DNA from: Kitasatospora sp. MMS16-BH015
Lineage (GTDB): Bacteria; Actinomycetota; Actinomycetes; Streptomycetales; Streptomycetaceae
Length of the DNA: 64,000 nt
Assembly: GCF_002943525.1 (NCBI RefSeq)
Contig: NZ_CP025394.1
Coordinates: 7,083,001-7,147,000, forward strand
Reading direction: 5' to 3'
This document shows, one piece after another, positions 6,959 through 14,653 of this stretch. How positions within the stretch are numbered: position 1 is the first letter of the stretch; each line of letters begins with the position of its first letter. Below the pieces are notes generated by a model. That model was not told where the DNA came from, made no database searches, and saw only the letters and a program-made list of their open reading frames with translations. The translations under genes and the position numbers were made by a program.

Positions 6959-9211
6959 TCACTGCGGTGCCCCGGCCTCGTTGCGCGTCCCGGCGGTGGT
7001 GGTGGCGGCGGAGGCAGCAGCGGAGACGGCGGTGGGGACCTGGAGGGAGCCGTAGCGCTCCATCCGCTGCCAGCGCAGGCGAGAGCCGGCCACGGCGGTG
7101 ATCACCGACTGGATCACCACCAGGTACATCAGCTGCCGGTAGACGAACTGCTGGAGCGGCAGGCTCCAGAGCGGCCCGAGCCGCTCGCCGTCGAGGCGGA
7201 AGGCGTAGACGCCCATGGCGAGTTGGAGGGCGAGGAAGGCGGCGAAGAGGCCGAGCACCCGCCCCGGGCCGATGAAGACCAGGCCGTAGACGGTGGTCAC
7301 GTCCACGGCCGGGGCGAGCAGCGGCAGCAGCACCTGGAACATCAGCAGGTAGAGCAGCCCCCGGCGGCCCAACTTGCCGGACTGGCCGCGCTGGCCGATC
7401 GCGCTGCGGTGCTTCCACATCGCCTGCAGGGTGCCGTAGCACCAACGGTACCGCTGGCGCCAGAGGGCGGAGAGCGAGGCGGGGGCCTCGGTCCAGGCGT
7501 GGGCGCGTTCCTCGTACACGACCCGCCAACCCGCCCGGCAGAGCGCCATGGTGAGGTCGGTGTCCTCGGCCAGGGTGGTCTCGCTGACCCCGCCGAGCCG
7601 GAGCAGGGCCGAGCGGCGGAAGGCGCCGACCGCGCCGGGCACGGTGGGCATGCACTGGGCCAGGTCGAAGAGCCGGCGGTCCAGGTTGAAGCCGATCACG
7701 TACTCGATGTGCTGCCAACGCCCGAGCAGGCCACCTCGGTTGACCACCTTGGCGTTGCCGGAGACGGCGCCCACCCGGGGGTCGCCGAAGGGTTGGACGA
7801 GCAGGCGGACGGCGTCCGGTTCGAAGACGGTGTCACCGTCCACCATCACCACCAGTTCGTGGCTGGCGGCGCGGATGCCGGTGTTGAGCGCGGCCGGCTT
7901 GCCCGCGTTGGGCTGGCGGATCACCCGGACGCCGGGCAGGCCGAGGGATTCGACCAGGTCGGCCGTGCCGTCGGTGGAGCCGTCGTCCACCACGATCACC
8001 TCCACCAGGTGGTCAGAGGCGAGCAGCGAGCGGACGGCGGGTTCGATGCCGGCCCGCTCGTTGTAGGCGGGCACGATCACGCTGACCGGCCCGGTGATCG
8101 GCGGCCCCCAGGGCGTCGCGCGCAGCCGCCGGTGCCGGCGGGCCGCGACCAGCACGGCGATCGCGCGCAGCACGCTGATCCCGCCGGCCGCGTAGAGCAG
8201 CCAGCCCAGCAGGTCCAGCCCCCAGCCGCTGCCCTTGAGCACCCCGATCAGCGCCAGCCCCTGCCAGTGGTCGGCGGCGGTGGCCGGACGGTTGGCGGCC
8301 GGCAGCCCGACGGCCTCGCTCACGGTGGCGAAGTGGAAGCCCTGGGACTTGAGTTGGGGCAGCAGTGCGGCCAGTGCCGTGACGGTCTGCGACCGGTCGC
8401 CACCCGCGTCGTGCATCAGCAGCACCTGCCCGGTGCCCCGGGCCGGGGTCGCGTTGGTGAGGATCCTGGCCACTCCCGGGCGCTGCCAGTCCTCGCTGTC
8501 CTGGGTGGTGAGGACGGTCAAGTAGCCTTCGGTACCTGCTTGTTGCACGGCTGCCCAGTCGGCATCCCGGAGCGAGTCGTTGCCCGCGGAGTACGGTGGG
8601 CGGAGCAGCGAGCTGGTCACGCCGGTCGCTCCGGCCACCGCCAGCTGGGTCTCGCGCAGCTCCATCGAGCGCTGCCAGGCGGGCAGTTGGCTCAGATCGG
8701 GGTGGCTGAAGGTGTGGATGCCGAGTTGGTGGCCCTCGGCCACGATCCGCCGGGTGAGCTCCGGGTTGGCGGCCACCTGGGTGCCGATCACGAAGAAGGT
8801 GGCGTGCACGCCGTTGCGGTGCAGCACGTCCAGGATCTGCGGAGTCCAGCGCGGGTCCGGCCCGTCGTCGAAGGTGAGCGCGATGGTGTCGGGCCTCGGC
8901 CCGGCCGTGCGGGCGGGCCGCGCGGCGCTGTCGATCACCGGCCCGCCCTGCACCACCTGGGCGGGCACCGCGCCGGCCGCCCCCTCGTGGTCGGCCGCGC
9001 CGTCCGGGGTGGAGCCGAACATGTGCTGGGTGTAGCCCTGGATGAGCAGCGCCGCCGAGAGGGTGAGGATCAGCGTGGTGAGCAGCAACCAGTGGGTGCG
9101 CAGCGGTACTTGGCGGACCTTGCCGCGGCGCCCGGCGGAGCCGGGGGAGGCCGGACGGTGGGAGTCGGCTCGAGCCTGGCGGCGTGGGGCCTTGCGGCGC
9201 GCACGGGACAT
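6959..9211 (-). CDS. Bifunctional polysaccharide deacetylase / family 2 glycosyltransferase, membrane protein
   Basis: The 750-residue protein has a basic N-terminus, one membrane segment at about 39-57, an extracytoplasmic NodB deacetylase domain (TFDDGPDPRWTP; GIHTFSHPDLS carries the metal-binding histidines; LLRPPYSAG), a second membrane helix, then a cytosolic GT2 domain (VSVIVPAYNE; DDGSTDGT; DGDT; EDTDLTMAL; QRYRWCYG, the Q-x-x-R-W of processive synthases), and several C-terminal helices. Such fusions synthesise or modify an exported beta-linked N-acetylglucosamine-like polysaccharide. The ATG at 9211 is chosen as the only start close to the basic N-terminus. It is 64 bp downstream of the Pro-rich membrane protein gene and probably cotranscribed. 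Confidence 0.9.
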   Translation of the reverse strand: MSRARRKAPRRQARADSHRPASPGSAGRRGKVRQVPLRTHWLLLTTLILTLSAALLIQGYTQHMFGSTPDGAADHEGAAGAVPAQVVQGGPVIDSAARPARTAGPRPDTIALTFDDGPDPRWTPQILDVLHRNGVHATFFVIGTQVAANPELTRRIVAEGHQLGIHTFSHPDLSQLPAWQRSMELRETQLAVAGATGVTSSLLRPPYSAGNDSLRDADWAAVQQAGTEGYLTVLTTQDSEDWQRPGVARILTNATPARGTGQVLLMHDAGGDRSQTVTALAALLPQLKSQGFHFATVSEAVGLPAANRPATAADHWQGLALIGVLKGSGWGLDLLGWLLYAAGGISVLRAIAVLVAARRHRRLRATPWGPPITGPVSVIVPAYNERAGIEPAVRSLLASDHLVEVIVVDDGSTDGTADLVESLGLPGVRVIRQPNAGKPAALNTGIRAASHELVVMVDGDTVFEPDAVRLLVQPFGDPRVGAVSGNAKVVNRGGLLGRWQHIEYVIGFNLDRRLFDLAQCMPTVPGAVGAFRRSALLRLGGVSETTLAEDTDLTMALCRAGWRVVYEERAHAWTEAPASLSALWRQRYRWCYGTLQAMWKHRSAIGQRGQSGKLGRRGLLYLLMFQVLLPLLAPAVDVTTVYGLVFIGPGRVLGLFAAFLALQLAMGVYAFRLDGERLGPLWSLPLQQFVYRQLMYLVVIQSVITAVAGSRLRWQRMERYGSLQVPTAVSAAASAATTTAGTRNEAGAPQ

Positions 9212-9275
9212 GGAGGTGCTCTTCTTCGTCGTGGACGGTGGGGCTGGGCTACCGGAACGGGGACGCCGGCTGGGT

Positions 9276-10046
9276 CTACTGGTGCGGGCGGTGGGTGGAG
9301 TGCCCGTGTCCCGGGGTGGGGCTCGGGTGGCCGGGCGGGGTCGTGGGTGGCGGCGGGGTGGGTGGGGCCGTGACCGGTGCGACCGGGGGTTGCGGGGCTC
9401 CGGTCGAGGGTGTGCCGGCGGGCCGGTTGCTCGGGTGGGCGGCCGGTGCGGCGGCCGGGCGGCTCGCCCGGGCCGAGGGCGCGGGGCTCGGCCCGGCCGG
9501 GGAGTCGGCGGCCGTCGCGGCGGTGGCGGCGGAGGGCGTGGCGGCCGGCGCGGCGGGCAGCGGGAGGAAGGAGGAGTGCACGGTCGGCCCACCCAGCAGC
9601 GTGCTGGAGAGCAGCCCGAGGTAGCCGACCGCCGGCACCACGAGCAACCGCCCGACCCGCCGCACCCGCCGCTGCCGCCGACCCGAGGCATCCACGAACA
9701 CCGGTCCGTCCGCCGCCGGCCCGGCCACCCGCCGGAACGCCAACGTCTGCCGCCCGGCGGCAGGGGCGGCGGGAGCGAGTGCGGGTGCGGGTGCGTGAGC
9801 GGGGGTCGGGGGGAGCGCAACGGTGGGATCGCCCGATGCCGCCGGCATGGCGGGGAGGACGGCGGTGGGTGCACCGGAGGCCGCGAGCGGGTACGCGCCC
9901 CCGTGCCCGGGTGCGTCGAAGCCGGGCAGCCCGTGTTCGGGTACGGCGGAGCCGACCGCCGCCCAGCCGGGGAACGCCTGCCCGGGTGGGGTGGAGCCGG
10001 GAGCCGTGGGGGGCTCGGGGTGCTGGGGGCTCGTGTTGGTCCTCAT
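9276..10046 (-). CDS. Pro/Ala-rich single-pass membrane protein, partner of the glycosyltransferase
   Basis: About 256 residues from MRTNTSPQHPEPP. The first about 125 residues are Pro/Ala/Gly rich and end in a basic patch (RRQRRVRRVGR), followed by one membrane segment (LLVVPAVGYLGLLSSTLLGG) and a long Pro/Ser/Thr tail ending in a His-rich stretch. No enzyme motif is visible. GGTGAG lies just before the ATG. The position directly upstream of the deacetylase/glycosyltransferase suggests an accessory cell-envelope role, which is an inference from location only. Confidence 0.7.
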   Translation of the reverse strand: MRTNTSPQHPEPPTAPGSTPPGQAFPGWAAVGSAVPEHGLPGFDAPGHGGAYPLAASGAPTAVLPAMPAASGDPTVALPPTPAHAPAPALAPAAPAAGRQTLAFRRVAGPAADGPVFVDASGRRQRRVRRVGRLLVVPAVGYLGLLSSTLLGGPTVHSSFLPLPAAPAATPSAATAATAADSPAGPSPAPSARASRPAAAPAAHPSNRPAGTPSTGAPQPPVAPVTAPPTPPPPTTPPGHPSPTPGHGHSTHRPHQ

Positions 10047-10199
10047 CTCACCTTCCCCAGCGTTGCCGCGTTCGATTCCGTCACCTCGGACGCCGGGAGG
10101 AATGGTGAAGGTCCCGGGGAGGTGGTGCGCGTGCCCCGTCGGCACCGGGCGGCGGCGCCGGAGCGGACTCCGTGGGGCCGGGCGTGCCATGATCGGCTC

Positions 10200-10796
10200 A
10201 TGTCGTTCAAGGTTGCCGTTCTCGCCTCGCACCACGGATCCAACCTCCGCGCCCTGACGGCCGCCGCCGCCCGGCCGGAGTCGGCCTTCGAGGTCGCCCT
10301 GGTGGTGAGCAACAACAGCGCCTCCGGCGCGCTGGTCCACGCCCGCGAGCTGGACATCCCGTGGCTGCACCTCTCGGGCCGTACCCACCCGGACCCGGAG
10401 CAGCTCGACCTCGCCCTGCTGGCTGCGCTGACCGACCGCCACGTCGACCTGGTCGTGACGGCCGGCTACCTGCGCAAGATCGGCCCGTTCACCTTGAGCG
10501 GGTACGGCGGGCGGATCGTCAACGTCCACCCCTCCCTGCTGCCCCGGCACGGCGGCCCGGGCATGCACGGCCTGCACGTCCACGAGAGCGTGCTGGCCGC
10601 CGGGGACACCGTCTCGGGGGCCTCCGTCCACCAGGTCACCGCCGACTACGACGAGGGCCCGGTGATCGCCCGCCGCGAGGTGCCGGTGCTCCCGACGGAC
10701 ACGGTGGAGACCCTGGCCGCCCGCGTCCTGACCGCCGAGCACGCCCTGCTGGCCGAGACCGTCCAGGCCCTGGCCATCGCCCACGCCGACCACTGA
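10200..10796 (+). CDS. Formyltransferase-family protein (PurN-like)
   Basis: 198 residues with the PurN fold: VAVLASHHGSNLRAL (phosphate-binding region, canonical G-x-G-S-N-L-x-A-L), a central strand, INVHPSLLPRHGG with the catalytic Asn and His, and TADYDEGPVIARREV with the conserved Asp. It is therefore likely to transfer a formyl group from 10-formyl-tetrahydrofolate, as glycinamide ribonucleotide transformylase does. It lies outside any purine operon, so it may be a paralogue with another acceptor. The ATG at 10200 opens the N-terminal strand directly. The stop codon is embedded in tandem repeats. Confidence 0.82.
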   Translation: MSFKVAVLASHHGSNLRALTAAAARPESAFEVALVVSNNSASGALVHARELDIPWLHLSGRTHPDPEQLDLALLAALTDRHVDLVVTAGYLRKIGPFTLSGYGGRIVNVHPSLLPRHGGPGMHGLHVHESVLAAGDTVSGASVHQVTADYDEGPVIARREVPVLPTDTVETLAARVLTAEHALLAETVQALAIAHADH

Positions 10797-10895
10797 GCCG
10801 CCCCGGCCCACTGAGCCGCCCCGGCCCACTGGGTCCCGCCGATCACTGGGTCCCGCCGATCACTGAGCCGCGCGGGCTGCTGAGCCGCGCGGCCC
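10791..10895 (+). repeat. Tandem repeats starting at the stop codon of the PurN-like gene
   Basis: CACTGAGCCGCCCCGGCC occurs twice (10791-10826), then CACTGGGTCCCGCCGAT twice (10827-10860), then two degenerate copies of CTGAGCCGCGCGG (10863-10895). The TGA of the gene is part of the first unit. Confidence 0.85.
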
Positions 10896-11118
10896 ACCCG
10901 CTGCGCGTCCGCATCCCGCGCGGCCTGATGGCCGAGGCCCAGCCCGTCCCGTCGTTCGCCGAGCCGTGCCGCGACCGGGTGGAGGGCCGCCGGGCCGTGG
11001 TGCTCGACCTGCCGGCCCGGGGCGTGCGGCTGCTGCGCGATTGGGCCTGTTCTGGTAGCGCCTGCTGGTCGGCCACCAGCCGCTGCACCCGGCCCAAGCT
11101 GGCGGCCGGCCACGTGGG
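10896..11118 (+). other. Possible gene remnant between the PurN-like gene and the metal ATPase
   Basis: With the repeats before it this forms a 322-bp stretch without an intact gene. Reading + strand, about 10890-11045 has strong G/C third positions and translates as AHPLRVRIPRGLMAEAQPVP then RRAVVLDLPARGVRLLRDW, after which codon character collapses at TGTTCTGGTAG. No start or ribosome site is present because the upstream part is repeat DNA. I do not recognise the family; it looks like a fragment of a lost coding region. Confidence 0.3.
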
Positions 11119-12980
11119 TCAGCCCTCCTGCCAGGCCGAATCGCGCAGCAGCCGCAGGCCGTTGAGCCCGACCAGCACGGTCGAACCCTCGTGGCCGGCC
11201 ACGCCCAGCGGCAGTGGCAGGTGGCCGACCAGGTCCCAGAGCACCAGGGCGGTGATGAACACCCCGGCCAGCACCAGGTTCTGCACCACCAGGCGGCGGG
11301 CGCGGCGGGAGAGCCGGAGGGCGGCGGGCAGGGCGCCGAGTTCGTCGTGCACCAGGACGGCGTCGGCGGTGTCCAGGGTGAGGTCGGCGCCGGAGCGGCC
11401 CATCGCCACGCCCATGTGGGCGGCGGCCAGCGCGGGGGCGTCGTTGACGCCGTCGCCGACCATCAGTACCCGGTGGCCGGTCTGGGTCAACTCCCGCACG
11501 GCCGCCACCTTCTGGTCCGGCAGCAGGCCGGCCCGGATGGCCGGGACGCCGGTCTCGGCGGCCAGTCGGGCGGCGGCGCGCGGGTTGTCGCCGGTGAGCA
11601 GCACCGGTAGTTCGGCGGAGCGGGTGGTGAGCCCGGCCAGGGCGGCCACCGCCGGCGCGGCGCCGGCCCGCGGGCGGTCGGTCAGCCCGAGCAGGCCGAC
11701 CGGTCGGCCGTCCCGCAGCACCGCCACCGCCGTGCAGCCGGCCTCCTCCAACTCGGCCGCCACGGCGGAGGGTTCGTCAAGCAGCCGGGCCGGGCTGCCG
11801 ACCGTCACCGCGTGGCCTTCGACCAGGGCGGTCACGCCGGTGCCGGGGGTGGAGGAGAACTCCAGGGCCGGGCCGAGGGTCAGGCCGCGCTCGCGGGCCG
11901 CCGTGACCAGGGCGCGGCCGAGCGGGTGCTCGCTGGGGTGCTCGGCGGCGGCCGCCAGGGCGAGCAGGGCCTCGGGGGTGAGCTCGGAGCCGGGCAGCGG
12001 GCGGAGCTCGGTGAGCCGGGGGAGGCCCTCGGTCAGGGTGCCGGTCTTGTCGAGGGCGAGCGCGTCCGCCTGGCCGAGGCGCTCCATCACCACGGCCGAC
12101 TTGACCAGCAGGCCGTGCCGCCCGGCGTTGGCGATGGCGGAGAGCAGCGGCGGCATGGTGGCCAGCACCACCGCGCAGGGGGAGGCCACGATCATGAAGG
12201 TCATGGCCCGCAGCAGGCTGGCCGAGGCCGCCGCGCCGAGGGCGAGCGGCACGGCGAAGACCAGCAGGCTGGCGGCCACCATGCCGAGCGAGTAGCGCTG
12301 TTCGATCCGCTCCACGAAGAGCTGGGTGGGCGCCTTCGTGGTGGCGGCCTCCTCGACCAGGGCGACGATCCGCGCGATCACCGAGTCGGCCGGGTCGCGG
12401 TCGACCCGGACGCGCAGCGCGCCGGTGCCGTTGAGGGTGCCGGCGAAGACCTCGTCGCCGGGCTGCTTGGCGACGGGCAGCGGTTCGCCGGTGATGGTGG
12501 ACTGGTCGACCTCGCCGGTGCCCGCGAGCACGGTGCCGTCGGCTCCGATCCGCTCGCCCGGGCGGATCAGCAGGGTGTCGCCGACGGCCAGGCACTCGGT
12601 GGGCACGGTCTGTTCGGAGCCTCCCCCAGCCTCCGGCTGGGAGGTGCCCCCTGGCAGCAGTCGGGTGGCGGTGGCGGGCGCGAGGTCGAGCAGCCCGCGC
12701 ACCGAGTCGGCGGTGCGGGCGGTGGCCAGCGCCTCCAGCGCACCGGAGGTGGCGAAGATGACGATCAGCAGGGCGCCGTCGGTGAGTTGGCCGAGCGCGG
12801 CGGCGGCCAGCGCGGCCACGATCATCAACAGGTCGACGTCCAGGGTGCGCTCGCGCAGTGCCTGGAGCCCGGCCCAGGCCGGCTCCCAGCCGCCGGTGGC
12901 GTACGCGGCGGCATAGAGCCCGCCCCAGAGCCAGCCGGGCGCGCCCGTCAGCTGGAGCGGCAGGGCCAGGGCGAAGCGCC
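11119..12980 (-). pseudogene. Heavy-metal P1B-type ATPase, 5' end deleted
   Basis: The frame encodes a metal-pumping P-type ATPase: GEVDQSTITGEPLPVAK actuator region, SPC metal motif in IVASPCAVVLATMP, phosphorylated Asp in DKTGTLTEG, HP motif in EHPSEHPLG, and MVGDGVNDAPAL. Upstream, residues such as LPLQLTGAPGWLWGGLY (first membrane helices) are in frame back to about 12980, but there is no ATG/GTG/TTG before the TTG at 12828, and a TAG closes the frame inside the divergent arsR. Starting at 12828 gives 569 residues without the first membrane hairpin. The start and promoter appear deleted, so function is doubtful. Confidence 0.75.
12618..12656. repeat. Imperfect hairpin element inserted in the ATPase frame
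   Basis: CCTCCCCCAGCC (12620-12631) pairs with GGCTGGGAGG (12635-12644) with a 2-base bulge, and is followed by TGCCCCCTGG. This resembles short C-rich/G-rich palindromes scattered in streptomycete genomes. Here it is in frame and encodes PGGTSQPEAGGGS in the actuator-domain region. Confidence 0.5.
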
Positions 12981-13304
12981 ACCGCCCGCGAGCGCCTGGA
13001 CGCCGTCGGCCCGGCCAGTGTCGCCGCGACCCTCCAGGCCCTGGCTACTCCGTCCCGGCTGCTGATCCTCGCCCGGCTGCACGAGGGCCCGTGCGCCGCC
13101 ACCGAACTCGCCGCCGCCGTCGGCATGGAGCAGTCCGCCTGCTCGCACCAGCTGCGCCTGCTGCGCAACCTCGGCCTGGTGGTCGGCGAGCGGAACGGCC
13201 GCTCGGTGGTCTACGCGCTGCACGACCACCACGTGGCCGAGCTGCTCGACCAGGCGCTCTTCCACGTCGAGCACCTGCGGCTCGGGGTCAGCGACCCGGT
13301 CTGA
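12981..13304 (+). pseudogene. ArsR/SmtB-family metalloregulator, N-terminus and start lost
   Basis: The frame gives ARERLDAVGPASVAATLQAL, then a winged helix-turn-helix (PSRLLILARLHEGPCAATEL, MEQSACSHQLRLLRNLGLVV, ERNGRSVVYALHDHHVAELL). The ELAxxxxMEQSACSHQL helix and the DHHVAELLDQALFHVEH C-terminal helix are typical of Zn/Cd/Ni-sensing ArsR repressors. No start codon with a ribosome site precedes it: upstream bases belong to the oppositely oriented ATPase. The nearest in-frame GTG at 12858 would translate ATPase antisense sequence. The pair therefore looks like a divergent operon collapsed by deletion at about 12976-12981. Confidence 0.75.
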
Positions 13305-13340
13305 CCAGGTCCGACCGGGCCTGACCAGGTCTAGCCCGGC
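13301..13340 (+). repeat. 20-bp duplication at the arsR stop codon
   Basis: CTGACCAGGTCCGACCGGGC (13301-13320) is followed by a second copy (13321-13340) that matches at 16 of 20 positions; the stop codon TGA is inside the unit. Confidence 0.75.
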
Positions 13341-13352
13341 TCGGTCGTACGG

Positions 13353-13385
13353 CCCGTGGGCCCGGCCGGGGGCCGGACCCACGGG
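13353..13385. terminator. Convergent terminator hairpin
   Basis: CCCGTGGGCCCGGCC (13353-13367) pairs with GGCCGGACCCACGGG (13371-13385) with one mismatch and a GGG loop, between two genes that end towards each other. Confidence 0.7.
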
Positions 13386-13392
13386 GGTGGGG

Positions 13393-13656
13393 TCAGAGGA
13401 GAAGGCCCAGGGCGGGGTGCCAGAGCAGCGGGTACGGGTACGGGTAGACCACGGCCGGGCCGTAGGCCACGGGCTGTGGGGCGACGGGGGTCAGGTAGAC
13501 CACGCCGGGGGAGGGGGCCCGCTGGGCGGTCGCGACCGCCTCCGGGGTGGCCGGGTGGTCGACGGCCGAGGCCGAGGTGGGGATGAGCGCGGCCAGGGCG
13601 GCGGCCCCGGCGAGCAGGACGGGATGGGCGAGCCGACGGATTGCGGCGTTGGACAC
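13393..13656 (-). CDS. Small secreted protein, unknown function
   Basis: 87 residues beginning VSNAAIRRLAHPVLLAGAAA: a typical signal peptide with a predicted cleavage after TSASA at about residue 32. The mature part is short, with Tyr/Pro-rich sequence near the end (VVYPYPYPLLWHPALG). No known domain. The GTG start is well supported by CTTAGGAGC six bases upstream. About 390 bp without a clear gene lie between it and the next gene to the right. Confidence 0.7.
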   Translation of the reverse strand: MSNAAIRRLAHPVLLAGAAALAALIPTSASAVDHPATPEAVATAQRAPSPGVVYLTPVAPQPVAYGPAVVYPYPYPLLWHPALGLLL

Positions 13657-14044
13657 CGAAGCTCCTAAGGGGGACAGGGAGCGGACAGTCGCCGGGCGGA
13701 CATGGCCTGCCCGACCGGCGCGAACAAGGGGAATCACTGGGGTGACAGCGGCCTGAGCCGGCCTCGGACCGGATCCCGCCCGGCGCGGGGCGGGTCGTCG
13801 AACCACCGGGGACACGGGGGTCGGCGCGCCGCTGCGCAGGGGTGGAGTGTGGCGAACGCCCGCGCGCCTGCCCGGAGTACGGGGCAGGGCGCGGTCGTCG
13901 CCGACTTCGGACCAGGAGTCGAATGCCGACTGGTCACTGTCGGTGTCATATATATCACCGTGCGTGTGCGGACGCAGTGGTGCCGCGCCCGGAAAAGGAT
14001 CACGCGCATGAAACCGCCGGGGCCGAGGTAGGGATCAAGGCGTC
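13657..14044. other. Gene-free stretch with AT-rich promoter-like palindrome
   Basis: No convincing coding region is seen. At 13942-13959 the sequence GGTGTCATATATATCACC forms a near-palindrome with an ATATAT core, rare in this GC-rich DNA, about 90 bp before the dehydrogenase small-subunit gene. It could be a promoter or operator for that operon or for the secreted protein on the other side. Confidence 0.45.
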
Positions 14045-14482
14045 ATGGACATGATCCCCGAGCAGAGCGGAGTGCCGCCGGTGACAGCCGAGGAGTGGGA
14101 GTTCCTGGAGCTCTCGCAGGCCCTGACCGGGTTCACCACCGCCGAACTCGCCACCACCGGCCAGACGGCGGAGTACTGCGCCACCGTGCTGCGCCGACTC
14201 GGCCAGGCGCCGTACCGCCGGCTGCTCGCCGCCCTCGCGGCGGCCGGCGGCGAGCCGGACGGCCTGCCCGAGGGCCCGGAGCGCGAGGCCGCCCGCGCGG
14301 TCTGCGGGCTCTGGTACCTGGGCGTCTGGCCCGGCCTGCGCGGTGACCCGTCGGCGCCCTCGGTGGCCGTCTCCGGCGAGGCGTACGCGGCGGGCCTGAT
14401 CTGGCGCACCTTCGGCACCCGCGCGCCGGGCACCGCCCGTCCGGGGTACGGGAGTTGGGGCGCCGAGCCCGAGGAGGAGTGA
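14045..14482 (+). CDS. Sugar/alcohol dehydrogenase small subunit (FAD-SLDH family), tentative
   Basis: 145 residues with LELSQALTGFTTAELATTGQ near the N-terminus and AARAVCGLWYLGVWPG followed by VSGEAYAAGLIWRTFGTRAPG near the end. This pattern (a central LW-x-G strand and a Y-x-x-x-L-x-W motif) is that of the small subunit of membrane FAD-dependent sorbitol/fructose dehydrogenases, which partners a GMC-type large subunit. Such a large subunit is encoded next door at 14654, which supports the call. Unlike many partners it has no obvious Tat signal. The ATG at 14045 is the first start; the ribosome site is weak. Confidence 0.65.
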   Translation: MDMIPEQSGVPPVTAEEWEFLELSQALTGFTTAELATTGQTAEYCATVLRRLGQAPYRRLLAALAAAGGEPDGLPEGPEREAARAVCGLWYLGVWPGLRGDPSAPSVAVSGEAYAAGLIWRTFGTRAPGTARPGYGSWGAEPEEE

Positions 14483-14653
14483 GGGCGGGGCAGGGTTGAG
14501 CGGGGGAGTCGTGGGGAGCAGACAGATGTCGGGGCCGGGAAGGCCCGGCCGGTCGGGAGCGCCGGCCGGAGGGGCCGGGCCGAGCGGTGGGGGCCGGTGG
14601 ATGACGCGGTGGTGGGGTCGGCCGGGCCGATCGGGAGCGGGCGAGGAGGGGTG

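Noticed and set aside
10361..12295. Single large + strand gene through the PurN-like gene end and the ATPase
   Set aside because: It runs antisense through the metal ATPase and reads tandem repeats; only the high G+C keeps it open.
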